From contig CAKSEH010000003.1 of assembly GCA_934446475.1 (NCBI GenBank), positions 62,001 through 126,000 on the forward strand: 64,000 nucleotides of DNA, written 5' to 3'. The stretch is from an uncultured Eubacteriales bacterium. Lineage in GTDB: Bacteria; Bacillota; Clostridia; Oscillospirales; Acutalibacteraceae. The translations under genes and the position numbers were made by a program. This document shows, piece by piece, positions 39,681-49,086 of this stretch. Each line of letters opens with the position of its first letter. Within the stretch, counting starts at the first letter, position 1. The notes beneath the pieces are model-generated. The model was not told the origin of the DNA, searched no databases, and saw nothing but the letters and a program-made list of their open reading frames with translations.

Positions 39681-41030
39681 TCAGTAAGCAATGCCCTGAG
39701 CTATCATTGCGTTGGCCACTTTTTCAAAGCCTGCAATATTTGCTCCGGCAACGAGGTTACCGTTCATACCGTATTTTTCTGCGGCATTGTAAGCATTGTG
39801 GAAAATATTTATCATAATATCCTTAAGCTTTGCGTCAACTTCCTCAAATGTCCAGCTGTAACGCATTGAGTTTTGGCTCATTTCAAGAGCTGATGTTGCA
39901 ACACCGCCTGCATTTGCCGCTTTGGCGGGAGCAAAGAGTATCCCGTTTGACCGGAACACTTCGATAGCTTCCGGAGTCGAAGGCATATTTGCGCCCTCGC
40001 CGACTGCCGTAACGCCGTTCTTGACAAGTGTTTCTGCGGAGGCTTTGTCAATTTCGTTCTGAGTAGCGCAGGGAAGAGCGATATCGCACTTAACAGACCA
40101 TATACCGTTGCAGCCCTCGTGATATTCGGCGCCGTCAACACGGTTTACATATTCTTTAATACGGCCTCTCTCAACCTCTTTTATCTGCTTTATAACCTTA
40201 AGGTCGACACCCTTTTCATCGTAAATATAACCGTTTGAATCGGACATCGCAACAACCTTTCCGCCAAGTTCGGTTGCTTTTTCATTTGCATATATTGCAA
40301 CATTTCCCGAACCGGAAACAACAACGGTTTTGCCTTTGAAACTGTCGTTTTTCATACACTTGAGCATCTCTTCGACGAAATAGCAAAGTCCGTAACCCGT
40401 AGCTTCGGTTCTGGCAAGAGAGCCGCCGTAAGTAAGACCTTTACCGGTAAGAACGCCTACGAATTCGTTCCTGAGTCTCTTGTACTGACCGAACATATAT
40501 CCTATTTCTCTTGCTCCCGTACCTATATCTCCTGCGGGAACATCCGTATCGGCGCCGATATGCTTTGAAAGCTCTGTCATAAAGCTCTGGCAAAAACGCA
40601 TAACTTCCATATCCGACTTGCCCTTAGGGTCAAAATCGGAACCGCCCTTGCCGCCGCCTATCGGAAGACCGGTAAGGCTGTTTTTGAATATCTGTTCAAA
40701 GCCTAAGAACTTTATAACCGAAGCGTTAACCGAGGGATGAAGTCTTATGCCGCCCTTATAAGGACCGATTGCGGAATTGAACTGAACTCTGTAGCCTCTG
40801 TTTACCTGAACCTTTCCGTTATCGTCTACCCACGGAACACGGAAAAATATCTGACGCTCAGGCTCGACCAAACGCTCCAAAACGCCGTTCTTCTCTATTT
40901 CGGGATTTGCTGCAATAACAGGCTCAAGCGATTCGAGAACCTCTTTTACAGCCTGTAAAAATTCAGGCTCGTTTGTGCTGCGTTTCTCTACGGCAGCGTA
41001 AACACTGTTCAAATATGCAGATTTAAACAT
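39681..41030 (-). CDS. gdhA: NADP-type glutamate dehydrogenase
   Basis: This 449-aa hexameric enzyme interconverts glutamate and 2-oxoglutarate plus ammonia. GPYKGGIRLHPSVN, then PIGGGKGGSDFDPKGKSD (catalytic Lys) and GSGNVAIYANEKATELGG (dinucleotide site) are seen. Length and FQSFMTELS-type segment fit the small hexameric class. GGAGG lies before the ATG. It is a single gene; ammonium assimilation or glutamate fermentation are both possible. Confidence 0.95.
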   Translation of the reverse strand: MFKSAYLNSVYAAVEKRSTNEPEFLQAVKEVLESLEPVIAANPEIEKNGVLERLVEPERQIFFRVPWVDDNGKVQVNRGYRVQFNSAIGPYKGGIRLHPSVNASVIKFLGFEQIFKNSLTGLPIGGGKGGSDFDPKGKSDMEVMRFCQSFMTELSKHIGADTDVPAGDIGTGAREIGYMFGQYKRLRNEFVGVLTGKGLTYGGSLARTEATGYGLCYFVEEMLKCMKNDSFKGKTVVVSGSGNVAIYANEKATELGGKVVAMSDSNGYIYDEKGVDLKVIKQIKEVERGRIKEYVNRVDGAEYHEGCNGIWSVKCDIALPCATQNEIDKASAETLVKNGVTAVGEGANMPSTPEAIEVFRSNGILFAPAKAANAGGVATSALEMSQNSMRYSWTFEEVDAKLKDIMINIFHNAYNAAEKYGMNGNLVAGANIAGFEKVANAMIAQGIAY

Positions 41031-41120
41031 ATATACTTACCTCCATTATTTTTTCCAAATGAAATTTTACTGCAAAAACAAGCCGCAGTCAATAAAAAAT
41101 TACAGTAAAGGTTAAAAAAT

Positions 41121-41807
41121 TCAATTTTTGTTAAAATGTTTGTATACTTCTATGTTTGTCATATACTTAACATCGCTTCTTCCGGCAAGCTTTTTAAGAA
41201 GATTTTCGAAATATTCCCAATTTCTGTCGGGAAGATTTTCGGTAAGTTCGTATGAATGTCCGTACATATTAAACAACAGGGTTTCATCACCGTTGTAATT
41301 TAAAAATTCATCGGCAAGACGCATAGCATCGGCGTCGGCATAATGACAGGTAGGATGCCATTCAAGCCAGTTTTCGGGAAGTGAGAAATTTTTTGTGCAG
41401 CGTATGGTTCTCGCATATTTAATGCCCTTTTCCTTAAGCGCCTGCGAAAGCTCGTGAGTGTATTCTCCTCCCGGATATGCCAGTCCGCAAACATCGTATC
41501 CGCAAAGCTTTTTAAGGTCGTTTGCCGATTTCACAACGGTTTCGTCAAGATCTTTTACACTGCAGCGGTGGTCGCAGGTGTGGCTCGCAATCTCCATACC
41601 TTTATATGTTGTCGGTATTTCTTCTGCCGAAACTCTGCGTATCGTGGTTGTTTCTCCGTATCTTTTATAGTCCTCCCAAACCCACGAAAGTTGGTTTGAT
41701 ATTATAAAAAATGTGGATTTAATTCCGTATTTTCTCAGTAGGTCGCACAGCCTGCGGTCGTAATCCTCGCAGTCATCAAAACTCATAGTAAGTATTTTTT
41801 CTTTCAT
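41121..41807 (-). CDS. Polysaccharide deacetylase (NodB homology)
   Basis: This 228-aa protein lacks a signal peptide. NodB motif 1 is MSFDDCEDYDRRL and motif 2 is ASHTCDHR (metal His). YPGGEYT and the C-terminal LLFNMYGHSYEL fit the carbohydrate esterase 4 barrel. The substrate is unknown; intracellular members may act on small acetylated sugars. It stands alone, divergent from the eda-kdgK pair. Confidence 0.85.
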   Translation of the reverse strand: MKEKILTMSFDDCEDYDRRLCDLLRKYGIKSTFFIISNQLSWVWEDYKRYGETTTIRRVSAEEIPTTYKGMEIASHTCDHRCSVKDLDETVVKSANDLKKLCGYDVCGLAYPGGEYTHELSQALKEKGIKYARTIRCTKNFSLPENWLEWHPTCHYADADAMRLADEFLNYNGDETLLFNMYGHSYELTENLPDRNWEYFENLLKKLAGRSDVKYMTNIEVYKHFNKN

Positions 41808-41890
41808 TTATGTTCACCCCGCAATTATACTATCACAACCCGAATTATTTTTCAACAGGCAAAACGATTTGCTAAGCCCCGTATTTATTA

Positions 41891-41918
41891 TTGACTTTAT
41901 GCCGGTTTATGGTAAAAT
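41891..41918 (+). promoter_or_regulatory. Promoter of eda-kdgK
   Basis: TTGACT (41891-41896) and TAAAAT (41913-41918) with a 16-base spacer lie 35 bases before the eda start codon. Confidence 0.65.
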
Positions 41919-41952
41919 AAATATGCAGTTTTTCAAAACAGGAGGAAAAACA

Positions 41953-42591
41953 ATGGAAGAACTTATAAAGAAGATATCGGATATCGGAGTGGTTCCGGTT
42001 ATAAAGATTGACAGTGCAGACGATGCTTTGCCGCTCAGCGCAGCACTTAAAAAAGGCGGTCTTTGCTGTGCGGAGGTTACATTTCGTACCGATGCGGCGG
42101 AGGAATCCATTCGCAGAATAGCGAAAGAATATCCTGATTTTTTAATAGCCGCCGGAACGGTTTTAACAACAGAGCAGGCAGATGCGGCTATGGCTGCGGG
42201 AGCAACTTTTATAGTAAGTCCCGGATTTAATCCTAAGGTTGTAAGCCATTGCATTCAAAAAGGCTATCCCGTTATACCGGGAGTTTGCACTCCAACAGAG
42301 GTTGAGGCCGCAATGTCTCTCGGACTTAAATATCTTAAATTCTTCCCTGCAGAGGCCGCAGGAGGAGTAAAAATGATAAAGGCAATGTCGGCTCCTTATA
42401 CAACGGTAAGGTTTATGCCCACAGGAGGCATTTCCCCCGATAACCTTGCAAATTATCTTTCGCTCAAGGCTGTGTTTGCGTGCGGAGGAAGTTGGATGGT
42501 ACCTGCCGATAAGATAAATTCGGGAGATTTTGCCGCTATCGAAAAACTCACAAGTGAAGCGGTTGCGCTTTTAAAGGAGATAAGAAAATGA
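41953..42591 (+). CDS. eda: KDPG/KHG aldolase
   Basis: This 212-aa class I aldolase splits 2-keto-3-deoxy-6-phosphogluconate to pyruvate and glyceraldehyde 3-phosphate. VVPVIKIDSADDALPLSAAL, EVTFRT (Glu), YLKFFPAEAAGG (Schiff-base Lys) and MPTGGISPDN are present. ATG 41953 has AGGAGG nine bases upstream. It overlaps kdgK by four bases, and the pair would feed hexuronate-derived keto-deoxygluconate into glycolysis. Confidence 0.94.
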   Translation: MEELIKKISDIGVVPVIKIDSADDALPLSAALKKGGLCCAEVTFRTDAAEESIRRIAKEYPDFLIAAGTVLTTEQADAAMAAGATFIVSPGFNPKVVSHCIQKGYPVIPGVCTPTEVEAAMSLGLKYLKFFPAEAAGGVKMIKAMSAPYTTVRFMPTGGISPDNLANYLSLKAVFACGGSWMVPADKINSGDFAAIEKLTSEAVALLKEIRK

Positions 42592-43610
42592 AAAGAACAG
42601 TTACTTTCGGAGAGATAATGCTCCGCCTTGCGCCTAACGGATATTACAGGTTTTTTCAGGACAGTCAGCTTCAGGCAACCTTCGGCGGCGGCGAGGCAAA
42701 TGTTGCGGTAAGCCTTGCAAATTTCGGGCTTGACGCTGCGTTTATAACTAAGCTTCCGTCCCACGCAATAGGTCAGGCGGCGGTGAATTCGCTCAGATAT
42801 TTCGGTGTTGACACTTCAAAGATTGCAAGAGGCGGAGACAGAGTCGGAATATATTTCCTTGAAAAAGGAGCTTCGCAAAGGGGCAGCGTTTGCATTTACG
42901 ACCGTGCTCATTCCGCAATTTCGGAAGCTGTGCCGTCCGATTTTAATTGGGATGATATTTTTAAAGATGCCGATTGGTTCCACTTTACCGGCATTACTCC
43001 CGCCCTCGGCGAAAATCTTGTCTTAATATGCAAAGAGGCCTGCATTGCCGCTAAAAAACACGGCGTTAAAATAAGCTGTGACTTAAATTACCGTGGAAAG
43101 CTCTGGACAAGGGAGCAGGCAAGAGCTGCAATGAGTGAGCTTTGCAAGTATGTCGACGTTTGCATTTCAAACGAAGAGGACGCTAAAGATGTTTTCGGAA
43201 TTGAAGCTGAAAACACCGATATATACGGCGGAAAGCTCAACAAAGAGGGATACAAGAGCGTTGCAAGGCAGCTTATGGATAAATTCGGATTTGAAAAGGT
43301 TGCAATAACGCTGCGTACCTCCATATCCGCAAGCGATAACGATTGGGCCGCTATGCTTTACGACGGCAAGGATTACTGTTTTTCAAAGGAGTATCATTTA
43401 AGAATAGTCGACCGTGTAGGCGGAGGCGACAGCTTCGGAGCAGGCCTGATTTATTCTCTGCTTTCGGGAAAAAATACCGCCGATGCAGTTGAATTTGCAG
43501 TGGCTGCCTCTGCGCTTAAACATTCCGTTGAGGGAGATTTCAACAGGGTAAGCGTATCCGAGGTTGAAAAACTTTGCGGCGGAGACGGCTCGGGAAGAGT
43601 TCAAAGATAA
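42588..43610 (+). CDS. kdgK: 2-keto-3-deoxygluconate kinase (PfkB family)
   Basis: This 340-aa ribokinase-fold enzyme phosphorylates 2-keto-3-deoxygluconate. FGGGEANVAVSLANFG at the start and the ATP-anion-hole signature DRVGGGDSFGAGLIYSLLSG near the end (catalytic Asp) are typical. Coupling to eda (ATGA overlap) decides the substrate. No uronate isomerase or dehydratase genes are in the window, so the upstream pathway steps lie elsewhere. Confidence 0.92.
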   Translation: MKRTVTFGEIMLRLAPNGYYRFFQDSQLQATFGGGEANVAVSLANFGLDAAFITKLPSHAIGQAAVNSLRYFGVDTSKIARGGDRVGIYFLEKGASQRGSVCIYDRAHSAISEAVPSDFNWDDIFKDADWFHFTGITPALGENLVLICKEACIAAKKHGVKISCDLNYRGKLWTREQARAAMSELCKYVDVCISNEEDAKDVFGIEAENTDIYGGKLNKEGYKSVARQLMDKFGFEKVAITLRTSISASDNDWAAMLYDGKDYCFSKEYHLRIVDRVGGGDSFGAGLIYSLLSGKNTADAVEFAVAASALKHSVEGDFNRVSVSEVEKLCGGDGSGRVQR

Positions 43611-43730
43611 TTTTTTTAAAAACCGAAAAAATATTGTTGCATTATCGGATTTCGTATGCTATAATCATCCCGAAAAGTAAATAGGCTTCTTTCAAAGTGC
43701 GTAAAGCGCATTCGGTGGGGTGTATATTCA

Positions 43731-45974
43731 ATGAATTTTGATGATGTATTATCCAACAAACCTATGCCGGTTCCCTTGCGTGAAAAGCTCGGATCCGTCC
43801 TTGAAAAAGAAGATAAGATTTTGTTTGCTGTCACAGGTGATTTGAAACTTGATGCGGTATACGGCGACTGTGCCCTTGTTGCTCTGGGAAACGGTCTTGT
43901 ATGCGTTGAGGATTCCGGCTGTGACAGCTTTTTGATTTCTTATTCCGATATAAAGGAAATTTCGGTTAAAAGAATGTATTCAAATGCGGTGCTCCTCGTA
44001 AACGGAAGGGTTGTCTTAAGATTCAGCTTTAAATCTGTATCATTTATGGAAGCCGCTGTTGAAGCGATTAAAAAAATATGTAAAGGCGAAGATGCAGGCA
44101 GGGCGACGGAAACCGTAGCCGCAGTTTTTGAAAAACAACGCCTTACCTGCCCTAAGTGCGGACGGCCGCTTTCGTCATCGGGAGCAGAGTGCATAAACTG
44201 TATGAGCAAAGGTAAGCTTGTTAAGAGACTTGCTTACTATATAAAGCCTCATACATTGACCCTTATTGTCTGTATCTTGCTTTCGGGACTCACTACGGCT
44301 GCGGCGCTTGTGCCGCCTTATATAACAAAAACTCTTGTTGATAAAGTTATACCGGAAAGTAATTTAAGACTTCTTTACATACTTGTCTCGGTTTTGCTCG
44401 GCGTTTATGTTGTGCAGGCGGTTATAGGAACTGTAAAATCGCACTTCCTCAGAATAACGGGAGATAAGATAGTCACTTCGCTGCGAAACGATGTTTACGA
44501 AAGAGCGCAGTATCTTCCCGTTTCATTTTACGATAAAACAAGTACGGGTTCTATGTTTTCGAGAATAAGCGGAGATACAAATAATCTTAATTCATTTATG
44601 CTGCGCATAACTCAGGAGGCTGTCGTTCAGTTTTTCCTTATGATAGGAATAATGGCAGTTATGCTTGTGCTGAATTGGAAACTTGCGCTATTGTCGCTGA
44701 TTCCTGTGCCTGTTGTGGCTCTCGGAGCAAGATTTTTCGGTAAGAAAATACAACCGGTATACCGCAGGATATGGGTGCGGTGGTCCAGCGTGTGCGGAAT
44801 TCTTTCCGATTCGCTTCCGGGAATAAGGGTCATAAAATCGTTTACAGGCGAGCGGCGTTCGATAAAAAAATTTAAAGATTACAATAATATGTGGTATAAC
44901 GAGGATAAAAATGCTTCGATACTTGCAAGCATTTTCCCTCAAACGGTTAATTTTTTCATTCTCTGCGGAACGCTTGTTATCTGGGGTATAGGAGGATATA
45001 ATGTTGTTACGCACTCGGGCGGTATGACGGCAGGTATGCTGATTTCCTTTATCTCTTATGCCTCGATGTTTTACGGTCCCATAAACTTTTTCGCAGGTCT
45101 TTCGGACAGTTATCAAAGTGCGCTCACCTCTGCCGAGAGACTTCTCGATATACTTGACGCAGAACCCGAAAAAGATTTCGGAAAGGGAAATAAGGTAGGC
45201 GCATTAAAAGGCAAAATCGAATTTAAGAATGTAAGCTTTTCCTTTGATAAAACCGAAAAAACACTTGATAATATAAATCTCACCGTTGAACCGGGAGATG
45301 TTGTCGGTATAGTGGGAACGACAGGCTCCGGGAAAAGCACGCTCATAAATTTGCTTATGCGGTTTTATGACGATTACGAGGGAGAAATATCGGTCGACGG
45401 TAAAAATATAAGGGATATAGACCTTGGCAGTTACCGTTCCCAGATAGGTTTTGTTCAGCAGGAGCCTCTTATGTTCAGGGATACCGTTTTTAACAATATA
45501 GCGTTTTCAAATCCCGAACTTCCCGTTGAAGCGGTTATAAATGCGGCTGATATTGCAAATGCGCATAATTTTATCGCCCGTATGCCGGACGCTTACGATA
45601 CCGTTCTCGGCGAGAGGGGAGCGGGTCTTTCGGGCGGAGAACGGCAAAGGATATCCATAGCGAGAGCGGTTATAAAAAATCCGTCTATGCTTATCTTTGA
45701 CGAAGCGACCGCCGCAGTTGACAGTGAGACCGAGCACCTGATTCAGGAAGCAATAGAGAGACTTATAAGCGGACGCACCACTCTTATGATAGCACACCGT
45801 CTGTCAACCCTTAAAAAAGCAAATAAAATAGTTGTTGTTGATAAAGGAAAAATAATAGAATGCGGAACACCGGCGGAGCTTATGAAGCTTAAGGGAAAGT
45901 ATTATAAACTGGTGGAGATACAGAATATGTCCGAAGAGGCTCAGCGCAGGAGCAGCGAGGAGGGTTTTTCTTAA
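43731..45974 (+). CDS. ABC exporter with PH-like and zinc-ribbon N-terminus (DUF1854-associated)
   Basis: This 747-aa fused transporter begins with an extra module of about 170 residues. A PH-like beta domain (about 20-120; KILFAVTGDLKLDAVYGDCA) is followed by a zinc ribbon (CPKCGRPLSSSGAECINC). Six transmembrane helices (about 165-460) and an ATPase domain follow: GTTGSGKSTLINLL, LSGGERQRISIARAV and LIFDEATAAVDSETE. The next gene, starting one base after its stop, is DUF1854, a partner known for this exporter type in other bacteria, where it is linked to cyanophycin metabolism. The substrate here is unknown; no cyanophycin gene is in the window. Confidence 0.88.
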   Translation: MNFDDVLSNKPMPVPLREKLGSVLEKEDKILFAVTGDLKLDAVYGDCALVALGNGLVCVEDSGCDSFLISYSDIKEISVKRMYSNAVLLVNGRVVLRFSFKSVSFMEAAVEAIKKICKGEDAGRATETVAAVFEKQRLTCPKCGRPLSSSGAECINCMSKGKLVKRLAYYIKPHTLTLIVCILLSGLTTAAALVPPYITKTLVDKVIPESNLRLLYILVSVLLGVYVVQAVIGTVKSHFLRITGDKIVTSLRNDVYERAQYLPVSFYDKTSTGSMFSRISGDTNNLNSFMLRITQEAVVQFFLMIGIMAVMLVLNWKLALLSLIPVPVVALGARFFGKKIQPVYRRIWVRWSSVCGILSDSLPGIRVIKSFTGERRSIKKFKDYNNMWYNEDKNASILASIFPQTVNFFILCGTLVIWGIGGYNVVTHSGGMTAGMLISFISYASMFYGPINFFAGLSDSYQSALTSAERLLDILDAEPEKDFGKGNKVGALKGKIEFKNVSFSFDKTEKTLDNINLTVEPGDVVGIVGTTGSGKSTLINLLMRFYDDYEGEISVDGKNIRDIDLGSYRSQIGFVQQEPLMFRDTVFNNIAFSNPELPVEAVINAADIANAHNFIARMPDAYDTVLGERGAGLSGGERQRISIARAVIKNPSMLIFDEATAAVDSETEHLIQEAIERLISGRTTLMIAHRLSTLKKANKIVVVDKGKIIECGTPAELMKLKGKYYKLVEIQNMSEEAQRRSSEEGFS

Positions 45975-46457
45975 ATGAACAGAGTGTATCTTGAAAACGA
46001 CAGTGTGATTTTAAAGCTAAGAGAAGATTTTCTGCTGGATGTTCAATTGTATTCGGGTGAAAATTACAGTGCGGTATGTCCCCGTCGGCTTTTTCCGATA
46101 AGCGGAGGCAATAAATATATTTCACTGCTTGACAGAGAGGAGAACGAAATAGCAGTTATAAGAAATGCGGATTCACTTATGAATGAAAGCAGGAAAGCGC
46201 TGCTTGAATCGCTTAAGCAGTATTATCTCATACCAAAGATACTGAGGATAAACGAAATAGAGGAAAAGTACGGCACGATTCATATCACTGCCGATACAGA
46301 CCACGGAATATGCAGTTTTGATGTCACCGACAGAACTCATAACCTCAGAACTTTGTTTGACGGGCGTGTTCTTATACGGGATGTTAACGATAACAGATAT
46401 GAAATACCCGATATACGGAAAATCGACCGAAAAACAGCCGATATACTTTTATTATGA
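45975..46457 (+). CDS. DUF1854 protein, partner of the upstream ABC exporter
   Basis: This 160-aa cytosolic protein has a beta-rich first half (VQLYSGENYSAVCPRRLFPI) and ends VTDRTHNLRTLFDGRVLIRD, DNRYEIPDIRKI. These are DUF1854 signatures. The ATG abuts the TAA of the exporter, with GGAGGG inside it, so synthesis is coupled. It is probably a regulatory or adaptor subunit of the exporter; the mechanism is unknown. Confidence 0.8.
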   Translation: MNRVYLENDSVILKLREDFLLDVQLYSGENYSAVCPRRLFPISGGNKYISLLDREENEIAVIRNADSLMNESRKALLESLKQYYLIPKILRINEIEEKYGTIHITADTDHGICSFDVTDRTHNLRTLFDGRVLIRDVNDNRYEIPDIRKIDRKTADILLL

Positions 46458-46478
46458 TTTAAGGAGTAAGACTGGAAT

Positions 46479-46805
46479 ATGAAACTTATTTTTGCCGTAA
46501 TAAATAACGATGATTCTGCCATAGTAGCTTCCGAGCTTACAAGAAACGGCTTTGTTATTACAAAGCTTTCCACAACCGGCGGCTTTTTACAGGTCGGAAA
46601 TACTACCCTGCTGATAGGAGCGGATGATGATAAAGTTGAACAGATAAAAAGTATCATAAAGGAAAAAAGCTTTACAAGAAGCAAGGGGGTTCCGACTACC
46701 GCTTCATACGGTCGTGGACTTACAAATAACGACGGTCCGGTGACAGCAACCGTAAACGGAGCGGCTGTTTTTGTATTGAATGTCGAGAGCTTTGAAAAAA
46801 TGTAA
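46479..46805 (+). CDS. darA: Cyclic-di-AMP receptor DarA (PII-like)
   Basis: This 108-aa PII-like trimeric protein binds c-di-AMP. MKLIFAVINNDDSAIVASEL, FVITKLSTTGGFLQVGNTTL and IGADDDKVE are diagnostic, with the long B-loop around KGVPTTASYG. In Firmicutes it links c-di-AMP to osmotic and metabolic control. It lies 21 bases after the DUF1854 gene and 18 before a thioesterase, probably in the same operon. Confidence 0.92.
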   Translation: MKLIFAVINNDDSAIVASELTRNGFVITKLSTTGGFLQVGNTTLLIGADDDKVEQIKSIIKEKSFTRSKGVPTTASYGRGLTNNDGPVTATVNGAAVFVLNVESFEKM

Positions 46806-46823
46806 AAGAGGTAATACACAACA

Positions 46824-47546
46824 ATGATTTTCAGCGAAAAGGTCACAACAAGAATCGAGGATTTCGGAAAAGGCGGATATATGAATCCGTATTCGCTTCT
46901 TGAAATATTTGAAAATGCGGGAAACCGCCACTCCGAGGCGGTAAACGACAGCGCCATAGACGGCAGTATAAACGGAATTTCCTGGATAATGACAGGATGG
47001 TATGCCGAGATAATCAAAACTCCGAACTATAAGGATGTACTTACGGTCGATACCTGGATAACGGCAAAAACGGGAACCGTCCGTTCCGAAAGGAATTTTC
47101 TCCTTAAAAACAAAAACAGCGAGATAATAGCAAAGGGACAGACTCAACTGTCTCTTTTGGATGTTGCGTCGGGGAAAATAATCAGAATTCCCGAAAACCT
47201 TTGCGATGTGTACGGGGCTTTAAAAGAAGGGGCTTTTGATAAAAAACTTCCGAGGCTCTCGGCAGCGGACAGCAAAGACGGTTTAAGTGAAATTAAAATA
47301 AGAAGAACGGATATAGATTTTAATGGGCATATCCATAACATTTCGTATATCTATCTGGCGTTTGAGGCGCTTGAAGGTGACTTTCTTGAAAGCGAAAAAA
47401 TTAGAACAATTCAGATAGCATACAAAAAGCCGCTTAAATACGGCGATAAAGCCTTTGTCGGTAAAACTTGCGATGAAAACAGCTGCACCGTTCAAATCAG
47501 CAGCGAAACCGATGTTTGCTGTATAATCAGGATGACAATAGATTAA
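46824..47546 (+). CDS. Acyl-ACP thioesterase (FatA/FatB family)
   Basis: This 240-aa double hot-dog enzyme releases fatty acids from acyl carrier protein. The C-terminal hot-dog holds RRTDIDFNGHIHNISYIYLA, with the N-x-H catalytic pair; the N-terminal one has GYMNPYSLLEIFENAGNRHS and SWIMTGWYAEI. Chain-length preference cannot be read. Anaerobic Clostridia often carry this enzyme type. Confidence 0.9.
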   Translation: MIFSEKVTTRIEDFGKGGYMNPYSLLEIFENAGNRHSEAVNDSAIDGSINGISWIMTGWYAEIIKTPNYKDVLTVDTWITAKTGTVRSERNFLLKNKNSEIIAKGQTQLSLLDVASGKIIRIPENLCDVYGALKEGAFDKKLPRLSAADSKDGLSEIKIRRTDIDFNGHIHNISYIYLAFEALEGDFLESEKIRTIQIAYKKPLKYGDKAFVGKTCDENSCTVQISSETDVCCIIRMTID

Positions 47547-47685
47547 CGGATCCGCCTGTTGTCGATATAAGGCGTTCGGTAACGGGCTGTTGACCGTGCG
47601 ATTTTGCCTGTCCCTTATCACTGCTTTGCCGGAGCTTATTTTTGCAAGACGGTTTTACTGCAAGTTTCAGCTTAAAATTTATTTT

Positions 47686-47748
47686 ACCCGCCCTGTTGAC
47701 AACGGGGCGGGTAAGTATTATAATTAAGGAAACATATGTTGCGCAACA
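47686..47748 (+). promoter_or_regulatory. Promoter and operator of the TetR-ABC operon
   Basis: TTGACA (47696-47701) and TATAAT (47719-47724) are 17 bases apart. The perfect palindrome TGTTGCGCAACA (47737-47748) lies at about +6 and is a likely TetR operator. The -35 also lies in the loop of a 12-base inverted repeat (47686-47697 and 47701-47712), which may end the thioesterase transcript or bind a protein. Confidence 0.75.
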
Positions 47749-47776
47749 ATAGTTTTCTTAAAGCGAGGGATAAAAA

Positions 47777-48340
47777 ATGCCGAGAAACTTTAAATTCACA
47801 AGAGAAGAAATAATATCAGCAGCGCTTGATATAACAAGAAAAAGCGGATTTTCTGCGCTTACCGCAAGAGCATTAGGCGATAGGCTCGGTTCTTCGGCAA
47901 AGCCTGTTTTCGGGCTGTTTGAGAATATGGGAGAGGTGCAAACCGAAGTTATAAAGGCTGCTTACAGGCTTTATCTTTCGTATATTGAAACCGATATGGC
48001 AATGGGAAAGTATCCCCCGTATAAGGCAAGCGGAATGGCATATATAAGGTTTTCGAGGGAAGAAAAAGAACTCTTTAAGCTCCTGTTTATGAGAGACCGT
48101 TCAAAAGAGACCGTAACGGAAAATGAAGAGGAAATTAAACCTTTGATTGAAATTATTATGAAAAATTTTTCGATAAGCAAAGAGCAGGCGTATATTTTTC
48201 ATATGGAAATGTGGGTATATGTTCACGGTATAGCCGCTATGATAGCAACCTCTTACCTTAACTGGGATGAGGACTTTGTAAGTAGAGCTTTAAGCGATGT
48301 TTACAACGGGCTTAAATACCGTTTTTGTCATAAGGAGTGA
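47777..48340 (+). CDS. TetR-family regulator
   Basis: This 187-aa regulator has a TetR helix-turn-helix at the N-terminus (TREEIISAALDITRKSGFSA, LTARALGDRLGSSAKPVFGL) and a C-terminal WHG-like ligand domain. It is the first gene of an operon with an ABC-2 exporter; the operator-like palindrome at 47737-47748 suggests autoregulation with release by the exported compound. Confidence 0.9.
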   Translation: MPRNFKFTREEIISAALDITRKSGFSALTARALGDRLGSSAKPVFGLFENMGEVQTEVIKAAYRLYLSYIETDMAMGKYPPYKASGMAYIRFSREEKELFKLLFMRDRSKETVTENEEEIKPLIEIIMKNFSISKEQAYIFHMEMWVYVHGIAAMIATSYLNWDEDFVSRALSDVYNGLKYRFCHKE

Positions 48341-48345
48341 GATAG

Positions 48346-49074
48346 TTGGAAGCAATAATAACAGATAAACTTACAAAAAGGTATAAGGATGTAACTGCGG
48401 TAGACAGTCTTGATTTATGTGTTTATAAGGGCGAGCTTTTCTCATTGCTCGGAATAAACGGCGCAGGAAAAACAACAACGATAGGTATGCTTTCCTGCCT
48501 TTTAAAGCCGACTTCGGGGGATGCGAAACTTATGGGCAACAGTATTATCGGGCAAACGGCGGCAGTTAAGAATATAATAGGTATATCCCCTCAGGAAACG
48601 GCGGTTGCGCCTAATCTTACGGTTCGGGAAAATTTTAAACTGATATGTTCGCTTCACGGATTTTCAAAGTCTGAGAGTGAATTTAAGGTAAGCAGGCTCT
48701 CAGAAAAATTTTCGCTCAGCGAAGTAATAAACAAAAGAGCGGGCAGGCTTTCAGGCGGCTGGCAGCGCAGACTCAGCATAGCGATGGCGCTTATAAGCGA
48801 TCCCGAAATACTTTTCCTTGATGAACCGACTTTGGGACTTGATGTTATAGCAAGAAGCGAACTTTGGGATATTATCCGTTCGCTTAAAGGTAAAACGACC
48901 GTTGTGCTAACAACTCATTATATGGAAGAGGCCGAGGAGCTTTCGGACCGAACAGGCATCATGAAAAACGGAAAACTTCTTTTAACCGGAACTGTCGGAG
49001 AAATAAAGGCTGCCGCAGGGACGGATAAGTTTGAAGATGCCTTTGTAAAAATAGTAAGACAGACGGAAGCCTGA
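48346..49074 (+). CDS. ABC-2 exporter ATPase
   Basis: This 242-aa ATPase has Walker A GINGAGKTTTIGML, signature LSGGWQRRLSIAMAL and Walker B ILFLDEPTLGLDVIAR. It belongs to the drug/lantibiotic exporter class (CcmA/DrrA). The TTG start at 48346 is supported by AAGGAG eight bases upstream and by homology beginning at once (LTKRYKDVTAVDSL). It lies six bases after the TetR stop. Confidence 0.9.
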   Translation: MEAIITDKLTKRYKDVTAVDSLDLCVYKGELFSLLGINGAGKTTTIGMLSCLLKPTSGDAKLMGNSIIGQTAAVKNIIGISPQETAVAPNLTVRENFKLICSLHGFSKSESEFKVSRLSEKFSLSEVINKRAGRLSGGWQRRLSIAMALISDPEILFLDEPTLGLDVIARSELWDIIRSLKGKTTVVLTTHYMEEAEELSDRTGIMKNGKLLLTGTVGEIKAAAGTDKFEDAFVKIVRQTEA

Positions 49075-49086
49075 GGGGGGATACAG

